Origin: Propionibacteriaceae bacterium
Lineage (GTDB): Bacteria > Actinomycetota > Actinomycetes > Propionibacteriales > Propionibacteriaceae
Assembly: GCA_031271975.1 (NCBI GenBank)
Contig: JAISUR010000016.1
Location: 124,001 to 188,000, forward strand
DNA length: 64,000 bases
Direction: 5' to 3'
In this document: positions 45,529 through 54,519 of the stretch, one piece after another
How positions within the stretch are numbered: position 1 is the first letter of the stretch
Layout of the letters: each line of letters starts with the position of its first letter
Made by a program: the position numbers and the translations under genes
Notes under the pieces: model-generated
Databases searched by the model: none
Seen by the model: the letters and a program-made list of their open reading frames with translations, nothing else
What the model was told of the DNA's origin: nothing

Positions 45529-46579
45529 GGCAAGTGCCGTCCGCGTAGAGCTCAATGTTGACCAGGCGGCCCGCTTGCATGGGTTGTTCCGCTTGCACGG
45601 TGAAGCTCTCCGTGGACACGGCGGTGATCACTCCGGGGGAGCCTTCAACCGAGACTTTGTCGCCCACGCATAACACGCGCACGACGTTAGCAGACGCGCC
45701 GGCGACAATCTTGGCCGGAGCGTCGGTGCGGATCACGGCCACCACGTCCCCAGCCGTCAGCACCTGCCCGAAGGATGCGATTTCGATGACGGCGCCGGAT
45801 TGGGGGGCGAGAATCGTGTAGCCGCTCACGTTGGACGACACCGCCAAGGACTCGGCGGCGTTGGCCTGCGCGGTCTGTGCGGCCTTGATGTCCTTGCTTA
45901 GCGCCTTCGCCTCCGCTTTCGCGTCGGCTGCTGAGTTGGCATATTTGTTGACCTTGTTTTTCGCAGCGCTCGCCTTGGCGGCGTACGTGTTGGCGGCGGC
46001 CTGCGCCGTGGCCAGGCTGGCCCGCTTGGCTTTGAGGCTCTTCTTGATCTTCGCGATTTGGTCCTTGGCCTTCTGGCGGATGGCTTTGCAGGCGGCGGTG
46101 TTCGGGGTGGTGTCGAGGATCTTCTGGTATTTCTTCTGCGAAGCCTCAAGTTGCTTGATCGCGGCTTGCAGGCTGGTGACTTGGGCGGCGGCGCTGTTGG
46201 CCTGGGCCTTTGCGGAGTTGTAGGCGGCCTGCGCGGACTTCTTCTTCTTGTTCGCGGTGGAAACGTCGTCGGACGTCTCGGATTTCAGAGTCTTGAACAG
46301 CGCGATCTCCAACTCGGCGACGGCTGCCTCCTGGGTGGCCAACTCGAGTTCCGCCGCGGCGAGCCGGTCGTCGAAAACGACCAGTTTCTGGCCCTCGGCT
46401 ATGGGGCCGAAGCCGGCCGACTCCAACACGCGCAACTGGCCGGGCAGATCGTCGGGAACGGTGACCGTGATCGTTTCTTGTTGCACAACGCCGGTGGCCA
46501 CCAGCCCAGTGGGCGTTTGGCATCCGGAGAGGAAGAGCAGTCCAAGGATCAGGCACAGGGGCAGAGCACACCGTCTCAT
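45521..46579 (-). CDS. HlyD-like adaptor lipoprotein with long coiled coil
   Basis: A 352-aa lipoprotein with lipobox LSGC (C20). A first beta half (about 25-70) is followed by a long Ala/Lys-rich coiled-coil hairpin (about 75-245) with two cysteine-containing segments at its tip and a return lipoyl-like half (YTILAPQSGAVIEI, about 255-300), then a beta-barrel end. TATGCT at 46592-46587 lies 7 nt before the ATG, suggesting a leaderless transcript for the whole operon. It is coupled to the second adaptor by an 8-nt overlap. Confidence 0.75.
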   Translation of the reverse strand: MRRCALPLCLILGLLFLSGCQTPTGLVATGVVQQETITVTVPDDLPGQLRVLESAGFGPIAEGQKLVVFDDRLAAAELELATQEAAVAELEIALFKTLKSETSDDVSTANKKKKSAQAAYNSAKAQANSAAAQVTSLQAAIKQLEASQKKYQKILDTTPNTAACKAIRQKAKDQIAKIKKSLKAKRASLATAQAAANTYAAKASAAKNKVNKYANSAADAKAEAKALSKDIKAAQTAQANAAESLAVSSNVSGYTILAPQSGAVIEIASFGQVLTAGDVVAVIRTDAPAKIVAGASANVVRVLCVGDKVSVEGSPGVITAVSTESFTVQAEQPMQAGRLVNIELYADGTCHG

Positions 46580-46698
46580 GAGCTAAAGCATAGGGGTTAC
46601 GGTGCCAATGCTGCACTTGGATTCCAAATGGCACTGAAGAAATCTTCCGTGCTGGTTCACACAGGAGGCGCCCAACTTGACCCAGTACGCTTGGGGGC

Positions 46699-48060
46699 GT
46701 GAGTGACTTGTTGGCCCGGCGCGCGAACAACCTGCCCCGGCAGCGCGAAGAGCGGTTGTCCGTCGGCAAGCGGATCCTCACATCCGGCTGGACGTGGGTG
46801 TTGCTGGCGGCAATCATCGTCTATTCGGCATGCCTGCTGTATTTCTACCTGACCGCGACGGCCGGTTACGAGGTGCAGGGAGGCACGGTTTCCGGTGTCA
46901 ACGCGGCCGCTGTCAAGTCGGGCGCCTGGTACGCGCTGCCGACTTTGGCGTTCTGGATTGTCGTCTACCTCATCGCGGACCGGTTCCGCCCGCAGCGCCC
47001 GCTGGTCTGGTTCTTGGCGTTGGGCTGGGGCGGGTCGGTCGCCGTGGTGGTCTCGTCCGAGATCAATACCTGGGCTGCCGCGCATCTGAACGTGTACGGC
47101 GATGGCGACCCGGCGACGGCGACGCGCGCGGCGATCTTCATAGCCCCCTTCGTCGAGGAGGCCGCCAAAGCGACGGTGCTGTTCTGGCTGGCCATCCTGG
47201 TGCGCTACCGCTTGGTCTCGAAGGTGTCGCTGGTTTGCCTGGGCGGCCTGTCCGCCGCCGGGTTCGCCTTCGTGGAGAACATCGTCTACTACGCCCGCGT
47301 CATCGTCTACGCCTCGCACACGATCCAGGCTGGAGATGTCGCCTCTGCCGTGGAGGAGATTCGCTGGCTGCGCGGCTTCTGGACGGCCTTCGGCCACCCT
47401 TTGTTCACCATGATGACGGCCATCGGCGTGGCCATAGCGGTGCGCACCCATTCCAAGGTGGTGCGCGTGATGGCCCCGCTGGCCGGATACCTGCTTGCCG
47501 CCGCCGGCCACATGCTGTTCAACTCCCAGGCTTCGCTGGCCCAGGGCACCGCGCTCTACCTGATGTACTGGACGGTGGCGATTCCGCTGGTGGTCGCGGC
47601 CGTCATCTACGTGGTGCGGCAGGAATTGGCCCAAGGGCGCATGATCTACAACCGCCTCACCGATTACGTCCGCGTGGGCTGGTTGATGCCGTCCGACCCA
47701 GAGGTGTTCGCGTCGCTGCGGCTGCGGCTGCGGTCCGGGCTGGTGGCGGTGACCTACGGCTGGTCGGCATGGCTCGCCACCTTGCGGTTGCAGCAGGTGA
47801 TGACAGAGTTGGCCTATCTGCGCGACGCCGAGGTCAGCGGCATCGTCGACTCGGCGGCCGGGCTGCGCGCCGAAGAGTTGCTGTTGCGCATTCGGGCGTT
47901 GCGGCAGCGCGCCGTTTCTGACCCGCGCAAACAGAAGGTGCGCCTGCCCAGCTTGCCGAGATTCAAGAACATCTTTCGCAAGCGGTCGCGCTTGCCGGGT
48001 TCTGGGGGTCAGACTGGGTATTCTGCTATAAACCCAAGTTGGGGGCCTCCGGGGAGTTAG
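46699..48060 (+). CDS. PrsW-family intramembrane metalloprotease
   Basis: Membrane-embedded protease of the PrsW/CPBP-like superfamily; the founding member cleaves an anti-sigma factor at site 1 in Bacillus. The 453-aa protein has about nine hydrophobic segments and the conserved polar residues E153-E154 (FVEEAAK), E193 (FVEN), H233 (FGHP) and H271 (AGHMLFN). A soluble C-terminal part of about 130 residues follows. The GTG start lies 7 nt after TACGCT (46686-46691), so the mRNA is probably leaderless. No sigma/anti-sigma pair is nearby, so its target is unknown. Confidence 0.88.
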   Translation: MSDLLARRANNLPRQREERLSVGKRILTSGWTWVLLAAIIVYSACLLYFYLTATAGYEVQGGTVSGVNAAAVKSGAWYALPTLAFWIVVYLIADRFRPQRPLVWFLALGWGGSVAVVVSSEINTWAAAHLNVYGDGDPATATRAAIFIAPFVEEAAKATVLFWLAILVRYRLVSKVSLVCLGGLSAAGFAFVENIVYYARVIVYASHTIQAGDVASAVEEIRWLRGFWTAFGHPLFTMMTAIGVAIAVRTHSKVVRVMAPLAGYLLAAAGHMLFNSQASLAQGTALYLMYWTVAIPLVVAAVIYVVRQELAQGRMIYNRLTDYVRVGWLMPSDPEVFASLRLRLRSGLVAVTYGWSAWLATLRLQQVMTELAYLRDAEVSGIVDSAAGLRAEELLLRIRALRQRAVSDPRKQKVRLPSLPRFKNIFRKRSRLPGSGGQTGYSAINPSWGPPGS

Positions 48061-48069
48061 GAGCGCGCC

Positions 48070-49782
48070 TTGGCGGAACATCCGATGGATGCGGCGCTCG
48101 AGCGTGTCCGCGACGCGCTCAAAGGTGTCCGCCTGCCGCTGGATCTGCCAAGTGCCGCGCCCGCTGCGGAGTACGCCGCACGCCAAGTGGTCCAGCTTGA
48201 CGACTACATCCTGCCGCGCTTGGCCGAGCAGAACGCCCCGCTGGTGGCCGTCGTTGGCGGCTCGACTGGCGCGGGCAAGTCCACACTGGTGAATTCGTTG
48301 ATCGGGCGTGCCGTCAGCCCGTCTTCGGCGTTGCGGCCCACCACCCGGGTGCCGCTGTTGGTGCACAATCCCGCGGACGCCAGCTGGTTCGATTCGCAGC
48401 GCATCTTGCCCAATCTGGCGCGCACCCGCGACGAGTCGCCCGCTCCGGGCACGCTGCGGCTGGTGGCCGAGGTTTCGCAGCCGGAAGGGCTGGCGATCCT
48501 GGACGCTCCCGACGTCGACTCGGTCGTCGAGGAGAACCGCTCGCTCGCCGGTGAGTTGCTCGCGGCCGCCGATCTGTGGATCTTCCTCACCACGGCGGCC
48601 CGCTACGCCGACGCGGTGCCTTGGGACCACCTGAAACAAGCTGCGGAGCGGAACGTGCTTGTCGCGCTGGTCTTGGACCGGGTTCCGCCGCGTTCCATGG
48701 ACGAGGTGCGCGGGTATCTGACCGAACTGATGGCCCGCCAGGGCTTGGGCGGTTCGCGGTTGTTCTGCATCCCGGAGGTGTTCGAACTGGCCGACGGCCT
48801 GCTGCCCGCGGAAGCGATCGCCGAGTTGCGGGAATGGCTCGCCGGGCTCGCGGGCGACGCCGCGGAGCGTAACCGGGTGATGATGCAGACCCTCACCGGC
48901 GCGGTGGATTCGCTGGCCCGGCATTTGCCGGAGGTGGTCACGGCGTTGCGGGACCAGCATCAGAAGGTGACGGACTTGCGGATGTCCGCCGACCGCGCCT
49001 ACCGGGAGGCGCTGAGCCGCATCAACCAGCAGACGGCCGACGGCACGATGCTGCGCGGCGAGGTGCTGGACAAGTGGCAGGATTTTGTTGGCACTGGCGA
49101 GTTCTTCCGGGCTGTCGAACAGCGCATTGGGTCTATCCGGGACCGCATCGCGGCGTTCTTCCGGGGCGCGCCCAAACAGGCGGACGAAGTCTCGCTGGCC
49201 ATCGAATCCGGCTTGGACATATTGGTCCGCGAGGAGGCGGAGGCCGCCGCCCAGCGCGTTTACGAGCTTTGGTCTGCCGACCCGGCCGGCAAACAACTCA
49301 TCACTGCGGCGAAGTGGAACATCGGCCGTGGTTCCCCCGGTTTGGCGGCGTCCGCGACCGAGTTGGTCCGCGCCTGGCGCGAAGACGTGTTGAAACTGGT
49401 TTCCGAGCAGGGGTATTCGAAGCGCAGCAAGGCCCGGTATCTGGCGCTGGGGGTCAACGGCGTTGGTGTAGCGCTGATGATCCTGGTCTTCTCCCAGACT
49501 GGCGGCCTGCTCGGCGCCGAAGTTGGCATCGCCGGAGGCACGGCGGTCTTGGCCCAGCGGGTGTTGGAGGCGGTGTTCGGGGAGGATGCCGTCCGCAAGC
49601 TGGCCAAAGAAGCCAAACTTGGCCTTGACAAGCGCATCCAGGAGTTGCTGGCCGCCGAGTCCGCGCGCTACGGGCAACTGCTGGGCACCCTTGGTGTCAC
49701 GCTGTCGGCGGCCCGCTGGTTGGAGACGGCGCTGGACGAGGTGCGGCTTGCCCGCGCCGAGGACGACAGGCTGGGTGGCTGA
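48070..49782 (+). CDS. Dynamin-like GTPase, first of a pair
   Basis: Large GTPase probably acting at the membrane. The 570-aa protein starts at TTG with AGGAG 6 nt upstream. The G domain has the P-loop GGSTGAGKST (about residues 63-72), a G3 DAPDVDS and a G4-like LDRV. A long helical region follows, and a hydrophobic pair of segments (about 465-495) could insert into the membrane. It begins 9 nt after the PrsW gene and overlaps the second GTPase gene by one base. Tandem GTPases of this kind are common in actinobacteria; membrane remodelling is inferred by analogy with paired bacterial dynamins. Confidence 0.82.
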   Translation: MAEHPMDAALERVRDALKGVRLPLDLPSAAPAAEYAARQVVQLDDYILPRLAEQNAPLVAVVGGSTGAGKSTLVNSLIGRAVSPSSALRPTTRVPLLVHNPADASWFDSQRILPNLARTRDESPAPGTLRLVAEVSQPEGLAILDAPDVDSVVEENRSLAGELLAAADLWIFLTTAARYADAVPWDHLKQAAERNVLVALVLDRVPPRSMDEVRGYLTELMARQGLGGSRLFCIPEVFELADGLLPAEAIAELREWLAGLAGDAAERNRVMMQTLTGAVDSLARHLPEVVTALRDQHQKVTDLRMSADRAYREALSRINQQTADGTMLRGEVLDKWQDFVGTGEFFRAVEQRIGSIRDRIAAFFRGAPKQADEVSLAIESGLDILVREEAEAAAQRVYELWSADPAGKQLITAAKWNIGRGSPGLAASATELVRAWREDVLKLVSEQGYSKRSKARYLALGVNGVGVALMILVFSQTGGLLGAEVGIAGGTAVLAQRVLEAVFGEDAVRKLAKEAKLGLDKRIQELLAAESARYGQLLGTLGVTLSAARWLETALDEVRLARAEDDRLGG

Positions 49783-51356
49783 TGGAGGAACGCAGGGCGA
49801 ATCTGGCTCGCAGGCTGCGGGCGTTGGGCCAGTGTGTCGAACTGGCTGAGGGCCGGGTAGACATCACCACTTTGGAGCATGTGAAGGACGTGATTCGCAG
49901 GGCGGGGGACCGCGCGGCGATCAGCGGCGAGAAGACCGTCGTGGCGCTTGCCGGGCCCACCGGCGTGGGCAAGTCCACCTTGTTCAACGCGCTCAGCGGC
50001 ACCGACTTCGCCGAGGTGGGCGTGCGCCGCCCCACCACGTCCAATGCCCGGGCTGTGGCGTGGGGAAGTGCCTTGCCGGCTGAGTTGCTGGACTGGCTGG
50101 AGATTTCCGACAGGCATCTCGTCACCGAAGTCCCGGAGGGTTTCGCCGAATTGGTCTTGGTGGACCTGCCCGACTACGACTCGGTCGAATCAGAACACCG
50201 GACGGTCGTCGACCACTTGGTCAAGGTGGTTGACGCGCTCATTTGGGTGGTCGATCCGGAGAAATACGCGGACGCCGCGCTGCACGACGGGTACCTGCGG
50301 CCGTTGCGGGACTGCGCCGACGTGATGATGGTGGCTTTCAACAAGGCCGACGCTTTGGACGCGGCGGACTTGAACCGCTGTGTGCGCGACATGCGCCACT
50401 TGTTGGACGACGCGGGTCTGAAGGCGACCCGCATCGTGACGACGGCTGCCGAGTTTGGCACCGGTATTGATCCGCTGCGCGAGGTGATTTCACGGACGGT
50501 GTCGGCGAAGGTCGCCATGGCGACGCGTTTGGCCCAAGAGGTGTCGGTTGCGGCGTACAACCTCGAAATCGAGCTTGGCAAGAGCGTTCCGGTGCTCAAT
50601 CGCCGGGCGGTCACCAACCTTATCGACGGTTTGGCCGAGTCTGCTGGCGTGCCCGAGTTGGCCGACGGCATCGGGGCTGACTACCTGGCGCGTGGGCGCG
50701 CGGTCACCGGGTGGCCGTTTACCGCGCGGCGCTACCGCAAGAGCGACGACCCGCTGCGGCGCTACCGGAAGGCGAACGCCGAATTGCCAGCGGGCAAAGT
50801 GTCCTTCGATTCGGCTGTGCGCGGCGCGAAGCTGGAATCCAGTTTGCGCGAGTTTTCCGACTCGGTGGCGGGCGATCTCCCGGCGGTGTGGAAGCAGGCG
50901 GTCTGGGAGGCGGCTCATTCCAACTCGGGGGCGGTCAAGGATCAGTTGCGCGACATCGCGGCGGCGTCTCTGCCTCCCGAAAAGCCGCCGGCCTGGTGGC
51001 AGCTTTTCCGCATCTTCCAATGGCTGGCCGTCCTCGCGGTCATCGGCGGGGTGCTGTGGCTGGTGTCAGGCCCGGTCTTGCAGTGGTGCGGGTATGAACC
51101 CTTGCCGTCCGTGTATTGGCTGGGTATCGCCGCCCCGCTTTGGCTGCTTGTCGGCGGCATCGTCTTGGGCGTGGCGGCCGGTCTGATCGGCCGCGCGGTC
51201 ATCATCCCCGCCGCCCGGCTGCGCACACGCGGCGCCCGCCGCGAGTTGAACGACCGCGTTGAAGCCGTTGCCCAAGCACAGGTGGTGGCCGCCGTGCAGC
51301 AAGAGCTGACCCGCTATTCGGATGCGGTGCGGCTGGTACGCGCGGCTATCCTGTAG
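49782..51356 (+). CDS. YfjP/dynamin-like GTPase with two transmembrane helices, second of a pair
   Basis: Partner GTPase of 524 aa. G1 is GPTGVGKST (about residues 59-67), G3 is DLPDYDS, and G4 is NKAD, so this one has the complete set of nucleotide motifs. A central helical segment follows, then two transmembrane helices (about 410-430 and 445-475). The ATG shares one base with the preceding stop (TGATG), so translation is coupled, and the two proteins probably form a hetero-oligomer, which is inference. Confidence 0.85.
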   Translation: MEERRANLARRLRALGQCVELAEGRVDITTLEHVKDVIRRAGDRAAISGEKTVVALAGPTGVGKSTLFNALSGTDFAEVGVRRPTTSNARAVAWGSALPAELLDWLEISDRHLVTEVPEGFAELVLVDLPDYDSVESEHRTVVDHLVKVVDALIWVVDPEKYADAALHDGYLRPLRDCADVMMVAFNKADALDAADLNRCVRDMRHLLDDAGLKATRIVTTAAEFGTGIDPLREVISRTVSAKVAMATRLAQEVSVAAYNLEIELGKSVPVLNRRAVTNLIDGLAESAGVPELADGIGADYLARGRAVTGWPFTARRYRKSDDPLRRYRKANAELPAGKVSFDSAVRGAKLESSLREFSDSVAGDLPAVWKQAVWEAAHSNSGAVKDQLRDIAAASLPPEKPPAWWQLFRIFQWLAVLAVIGGVLWLVSGPVLQWCGYEPLPSVYWLGIAAPLWLLVGGIVLGVAAGLIGRAVIIPAARLRTRGARRELNDRVEAVAQAQVVAAVQQELTRYSDAVRLVRAAIL

Positions 51357-51393
51357 CTGGCGCGCAGCCTCAAACATCCAAGGAGGTCCCCCG

Positions 51394-51888
51394 ATGGCAA
51401 TCAAGACAGTCGCCGTTGTCAGCAATGCCTTGCGTGCCATCCTCGCCGAATGGGCTCGGCGCGTCTGGTGGGGTGTGGCGTCGCTGACTTGGCTGGTGTT
51501 GGGTGTTCTCTTGGTGGCGGCGATTCTGGCCACCTGGTTCCATTCCGCTTGGTGGGGCATCGCCGTGGTCATAATCGCGGTCGTCTCGCTGGTGCTCACG
51601 GTGGCCCTGCTACTTGCCCGTGGCGCGATTGGCCTGGCTGGCCGCTCCAAGTACGCCGCCGCGCAACGCGAGCACACCGGCCGCATAGTCGACAAGATCA
51701 CGATGCTGTCCGACGTGAAGAGCCTGCCCCGCCCGCTGTTGGGCATCCGCGTCGTCTTCGACCTGGCTTTCAACCGTACGAACTACCTGCGCGGCTTGTT
51801 GGAGGCCAGCACCACCCTGAAGACCGACTTCGCGGAACTGATGGCCGTGATGACTCCGTCCGGAGATGCCGGATCAAGTCCGGCGTGA
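51394..51888 (+). CDS. Small two-helix membrane protein, function unknown
   Basis: A 164-aa protein with two closely spaced transmembrane helices (about residues 25-48 and 54-78) and a cytoplasmic C-terminal half. A very strong ribosome site AAGGAGGT (51380-51387) precedes the ATG. It lies 37 nt after the GTPase pair and is probably co-transcribed with it. The last residues (PSGDAGSSPA) and the stop codon are part of a palindromic repeat, so the original C-terminus has been replaced or extended. Confidence 0.75.
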   Translation: MAIKTVAVVSNALRAILAEWARRVWWGVASLTWLVLGVLLVAAILATWFHSAWWGIAVVIIAVVSLVLTVALLLARGAIGLAGRSKYAAAQREHTGRIVDKITMLSDVKSLPRPLLGIRVVFDLAFNRTNYLRGLLEASTTLKTDFAELMAVMTPSGDAGSSPA

Positions 51889-51892
51889 CGCG
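51856..51892. repeat. Palindromic repeat forming a gene's 3' end
   Basis: GATGCCGGATCAAGTCCGGC followed by GTGACG matches the common unit GATGCCGGAACAAGTCCGGC + ATGACG. In the frame of the upstream gene its GTGACG supplies the TGA stop. Confidence 0.8.
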
Positions 51893-51897
51893 GAAGG

Positions 51898-53214
51898 CTA
51901 CCTGCAGCCGCAGGCGGCGATGGTCGCGGCCGAGCGGTCCAACCAGTTGTAGGCCTTGGTCTGCTGCCGGTTGGTCTTGTTCGCGACCATGGCGAAAGTC
52001 AAGGTGGCGCCGTCGGCGGTGATCAGGTAGCCAGCGAGTGAGGCCACGTCGCGCAGCGTGCCCGTCTTCGCGTGCACCTGGCCGATGCCGGCGGCCTCTT
52101 TGGCGTCGTCGAAGCGCTTCTTCAGCGTGCCGGTCTCGCCGGCGATCGGGAGCCCAGCGGGGATGGCCTGCCAGCGCTGATCCGACAGAGACAGGGCCAC
52201 GGCTTTGGCGAGTATGGATGTCTTCACTTTGACTTTCGACGACAGGCCGCTGCCGCCGTCCATCACCATCTTGGAATCCCACAGGCCGTTGGCCTGGAGC
52301 CATTCGGTGAGCGCCTTGGTGCCGCCCGTGAAGCTGGCCTTTTGCCCGGACGCCGCCCCCAGGTGGCGCAGCACGACCTCCGCACCGACGTTCGACGACC
52401 AGCGGATCGTGTATTCGAGGATTTGCTCCAACGTGGCCGAGGAGACGGCCGCGATTTCAGGCTCGTCGCCGGTGGCTTTGCGGGACTTGATCGAGGACAC
52501 CTTGATGCCGGCGGCTTTCAGCGCTTTGGCGAACTGCTCGGCGGTGTATTTGGACGGATCGGACGCGGCGTTGAGCTTGCCCTTGAGGCCGTCGTCCAGC
52601 ATCAGCGCGCTGATGTGGGCGTAGTAGGGCTTCCACTCATCGCGCCAACTCGGCGCCCATTGCGGCCCGGAGAACATGGAGTCGTCGTAACCGAGCGCGA
52701 CCTTCTTGACTCCGGCCGCCTGCAGCGCCTCGACGGTCTGGTCGACCAGGTCGGACAGCAAGGCGGGCTTGGCCGGCGACTTGGAGGCTTTGGAGACCAG
52801 GAATGGGTCGCCGCCGCCGACGAGGATGATCTCGCCGTCGGCGGGTGCGACGACCGTCGTGGTGAACGTGGCCTGCGGGCCGAGCACGTCCAGGGCGGCC
52901 AGCGCGGTGAGGATCTTGACGCAGGATGCCGGCACCAAGGCCTTGTCAGACTGGGAGACCAGCGTCTCGCCGTCCGGATCGAGGACCACGATGGAAGTCG
53001 TGCCCAGGTCTTTGCTGGGCACTTTTGCCAAGGCCGCCGCCAGCTTTTCGGCATCCGGCACCGGAGGCGGCTCGGCGGGCGTGGACGTCGGCTCCGCGGT
53101 GGTGAACTCAGCCTGCGAGGGATTGAAAGTGACCACCGGCTCCGGCTCGCCAGTGCACGCCACAAGCGCGGCGCACAGGAGCAGTGCCGCAAGTCCCCGT
53201 CGGCGATTAGTCAC
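51898..53214 (-). CDS. dacB: D-alanyl-D-alanine carboxypeptidase/endopeptidase, PBP4 family, lipoprotein
   Basis: Trims or cleaves peptidoglycan peptides outside the membrane. From the GTG at 53214 (GGGAGGG just upstream) the protein is 438 aa. It has a lipobox LVAC (C20), a Thr/Pro linker and a peptidase S13 domain with the SxxK motif S97-C-V-K100, an SSN motif in the RWSSNVGAE segment and a C-terminal HAKTGTL box. It ends in CGCR. A paralogue lies 2.4 kb away with the same last four residues. Divergent from ppa. Confidence 0.92.
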   Translation of the reverse strand: MTNRRRGLAALLLCAALVACTGEPEPVVTFNPSQAEFTTAEPTSTPAEPPPVPDAEKLAAALAKVPSKDLGTTSIVVLDPDGETLVSQSDKALVPASCVKILTALAALDVLGPQATFTTTVVAPADGEIILVGGGDPFLVSKASKSPAKPALLSDLVDQTVEALQAAGVKKVALGYDDSMFSGPQWAPSWRDEWKPYYAHISALMLDDGLKGKLNAASDPSKYTAEQFAKALKAAGIKVSSIKSRKATGDEPEIAAVSSATLEQILEYTIRWSSNVGAEVVLRHLGAASGQKASFTGGTKALTEWLQANGLWDSKMVMDGGSGLSSKVKVKTSILAKAVALSLSDQRWQAIPAGLPIAGETGTLKKRFDDAKEAAGIGQVHAKTGTLRDVASLAGYLITADGATLTFAMVANKTNRQQTKAYNWLDRSAATIAACGCR

Positions 53215-53304
53215 GCGCCCTCCCAAATGAAACGCTGAGCAACGATAGTCTTTCACCACAACGTTTATCTCATCTTTATCCAGAGAGGTTCCGGAAACAC
53301 GCTG

Positions 53305-53859
53305 ATGGCTTATCAACCGTTCAACCAGCCGCATATGGCGCCGGTGTTGCACTTCGACGTGACCATTGAGATCCCCAAGGGCACCAAGAACAAGTACGAG
53401 ATGGATCACCACACCGGACGAATCCGCCTCGATCGCACCCTCTTCACAGCCACCCAATACCCCAACGACTACGGCTTCATCGAGGGTACCCTCGGCCAAG
53501 ACGGCGACCCGCTCGACGCCATGGTGCTGGTGCCGGAAGCCACCTTCCCCGGCGCCCTCATCGAATGCCGCGCGATCGGCATGTTCCGCATGAAAGACGA
53601 GATGGGCGGCGACGACAAAGTGCTGTGCATTCCGTTGGCCGACCAGCGCCAAGACAACATCAAGGAACTGACCGACTTGCCCGCGCTCAGCCTCCTGGAA
53701 ATCGAGCACTTCTTCTCCGTCTACAAAGACCTGGAGCCCGGGAAGTCCGTGGAAGGCGCCGTCTGGGTGGGCCGGGCCGAAGCCGAAATGGAGATCAAGG
53801 CCAGTTGGGAACGCGCTCGCGGCACAGACTACGCCAACGACTTCACGCCTCAGGCCTGA
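53305..53859 (+). CDS. ppa: Inorganic pyrophosphatase (family I)
   Basis: Hydrolyses pyrophosphate to phosphate and pulls biosynthetic reactions forward. The 184-aa protein has the signature DGDPLDAMV with the metal-binding aspartates, the YPNDYGFI segment and VTIEIPKG near the start. Family members usually begin at about [10 protein letters not shown], so the first 10 residues, or a start at the ATG at 53335, are uncertain; a weak GGAA lies 8 nt before 53305. Monocistronic, divergent from the PBP4 gene. Confidence 0.96.
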   Translation: MAYQPFNQPHMAPVLHFDVTIEIPKGTKNKYEMDHHTGRIRLDRTLFTATQYPNDYGFIEGTLGQDGDPLDAMVLVPEATFPGALIECRAIGMFRMKDEMGGDDKVLCIPLADQRQDNIKELTDLPALSLLEIEHFFSVYKDLEPGKSVEGAVWVGRAEAEMEIKASWERARGTDYANDFTPQA

Positions 53860-53890
53860 GCCAACGCGCTGGGGGCCGCCCAGGCCCAGT

Positions 53891-54394
53891 TCAAACGAAC
53901 TTCCTCGCCAGGAACAGCCGGGCTTTGTGCAGGTCGCCCCAGGAGTCGATGAAGTCCAGGCCGACCAGGGTGCCTGGGGGGAACGAATAGCGGACCAGGT
54001 CCTTGGCTGCCTGGTCAGAGCGGTCGTCGGCGACCAGGCGGACCAAGTCCGGGATTCCCGGTGAATGGCCGACCACCAGGACGCGCTGCACATATTCGGG
54101 GATGCGCGCTATCACCGCCCGCAGCCGCATCACGGAGGCGTTGTACAACTCTGGTTTGCCCAGGATCGCCGGCTGCACTTTGGTCAGTTCCGCCGTCTCC
54201 AGAGCGCGTTTCGCCGTGGAAGAGAGCACCATGTCCACCGGCTTGCCCAGTAGCACAACGCCTGCGTTCGCCGCCTGCTCCCGGCCCTTGGCGGCAAGCG
54301 GGCGCTCGTGATCGCCCACGCCAGGGGCGCCATACGCTGCCTCTCCGTGGCGCAGGAGATACAAGGTTCTCGTTGCGGCGATGCTCGGACTCAT
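53891..54394 (-). CDS. SixA-type histidine phosphatase
   Basis: Phosphohistidine/phosphoester hydrolase of the branch-1 histidine phosphatase superfamily. The 167-aa protein has the catalytic LLRHGEA motif at residues 13-19 and the second His in VVGHSPG. Its small size, without the inserted cap of phosphoglycerate mutases, matches SixA. A TAGGCT box lies at 54409-54404, 9 nt before the ATG. Substrate unknown. Confidence 0.88.
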   Translation of the reverse strand: MSPSIAATRTLYLLRHGEAAYGAPGVGDHERPLAAKGREQAANAGVVLLGKPVDMVLSSTAKRALETAELTKVQPAILGKPELYNASVMRLRAVIARIPEYVQRVLVVGHSPGIPDLVRLVADDRSDQAAKDLVRYSFPPGTLVGLDFIDSWGDLHKARLFLARKFV

Positions 54395-54519
54395 CTTGGC
54401 CTCAGCCTAGGGAAGCAGTTTTACGGCCCGGTTTCAGGCTGCGGGAAAAGCCCCGGCGCTTTGCCGACCCCCCGGGAGTCCGGCTAGGTGGTGGTCACAC
54501 ACCCAGGTAGAGTTGACGC

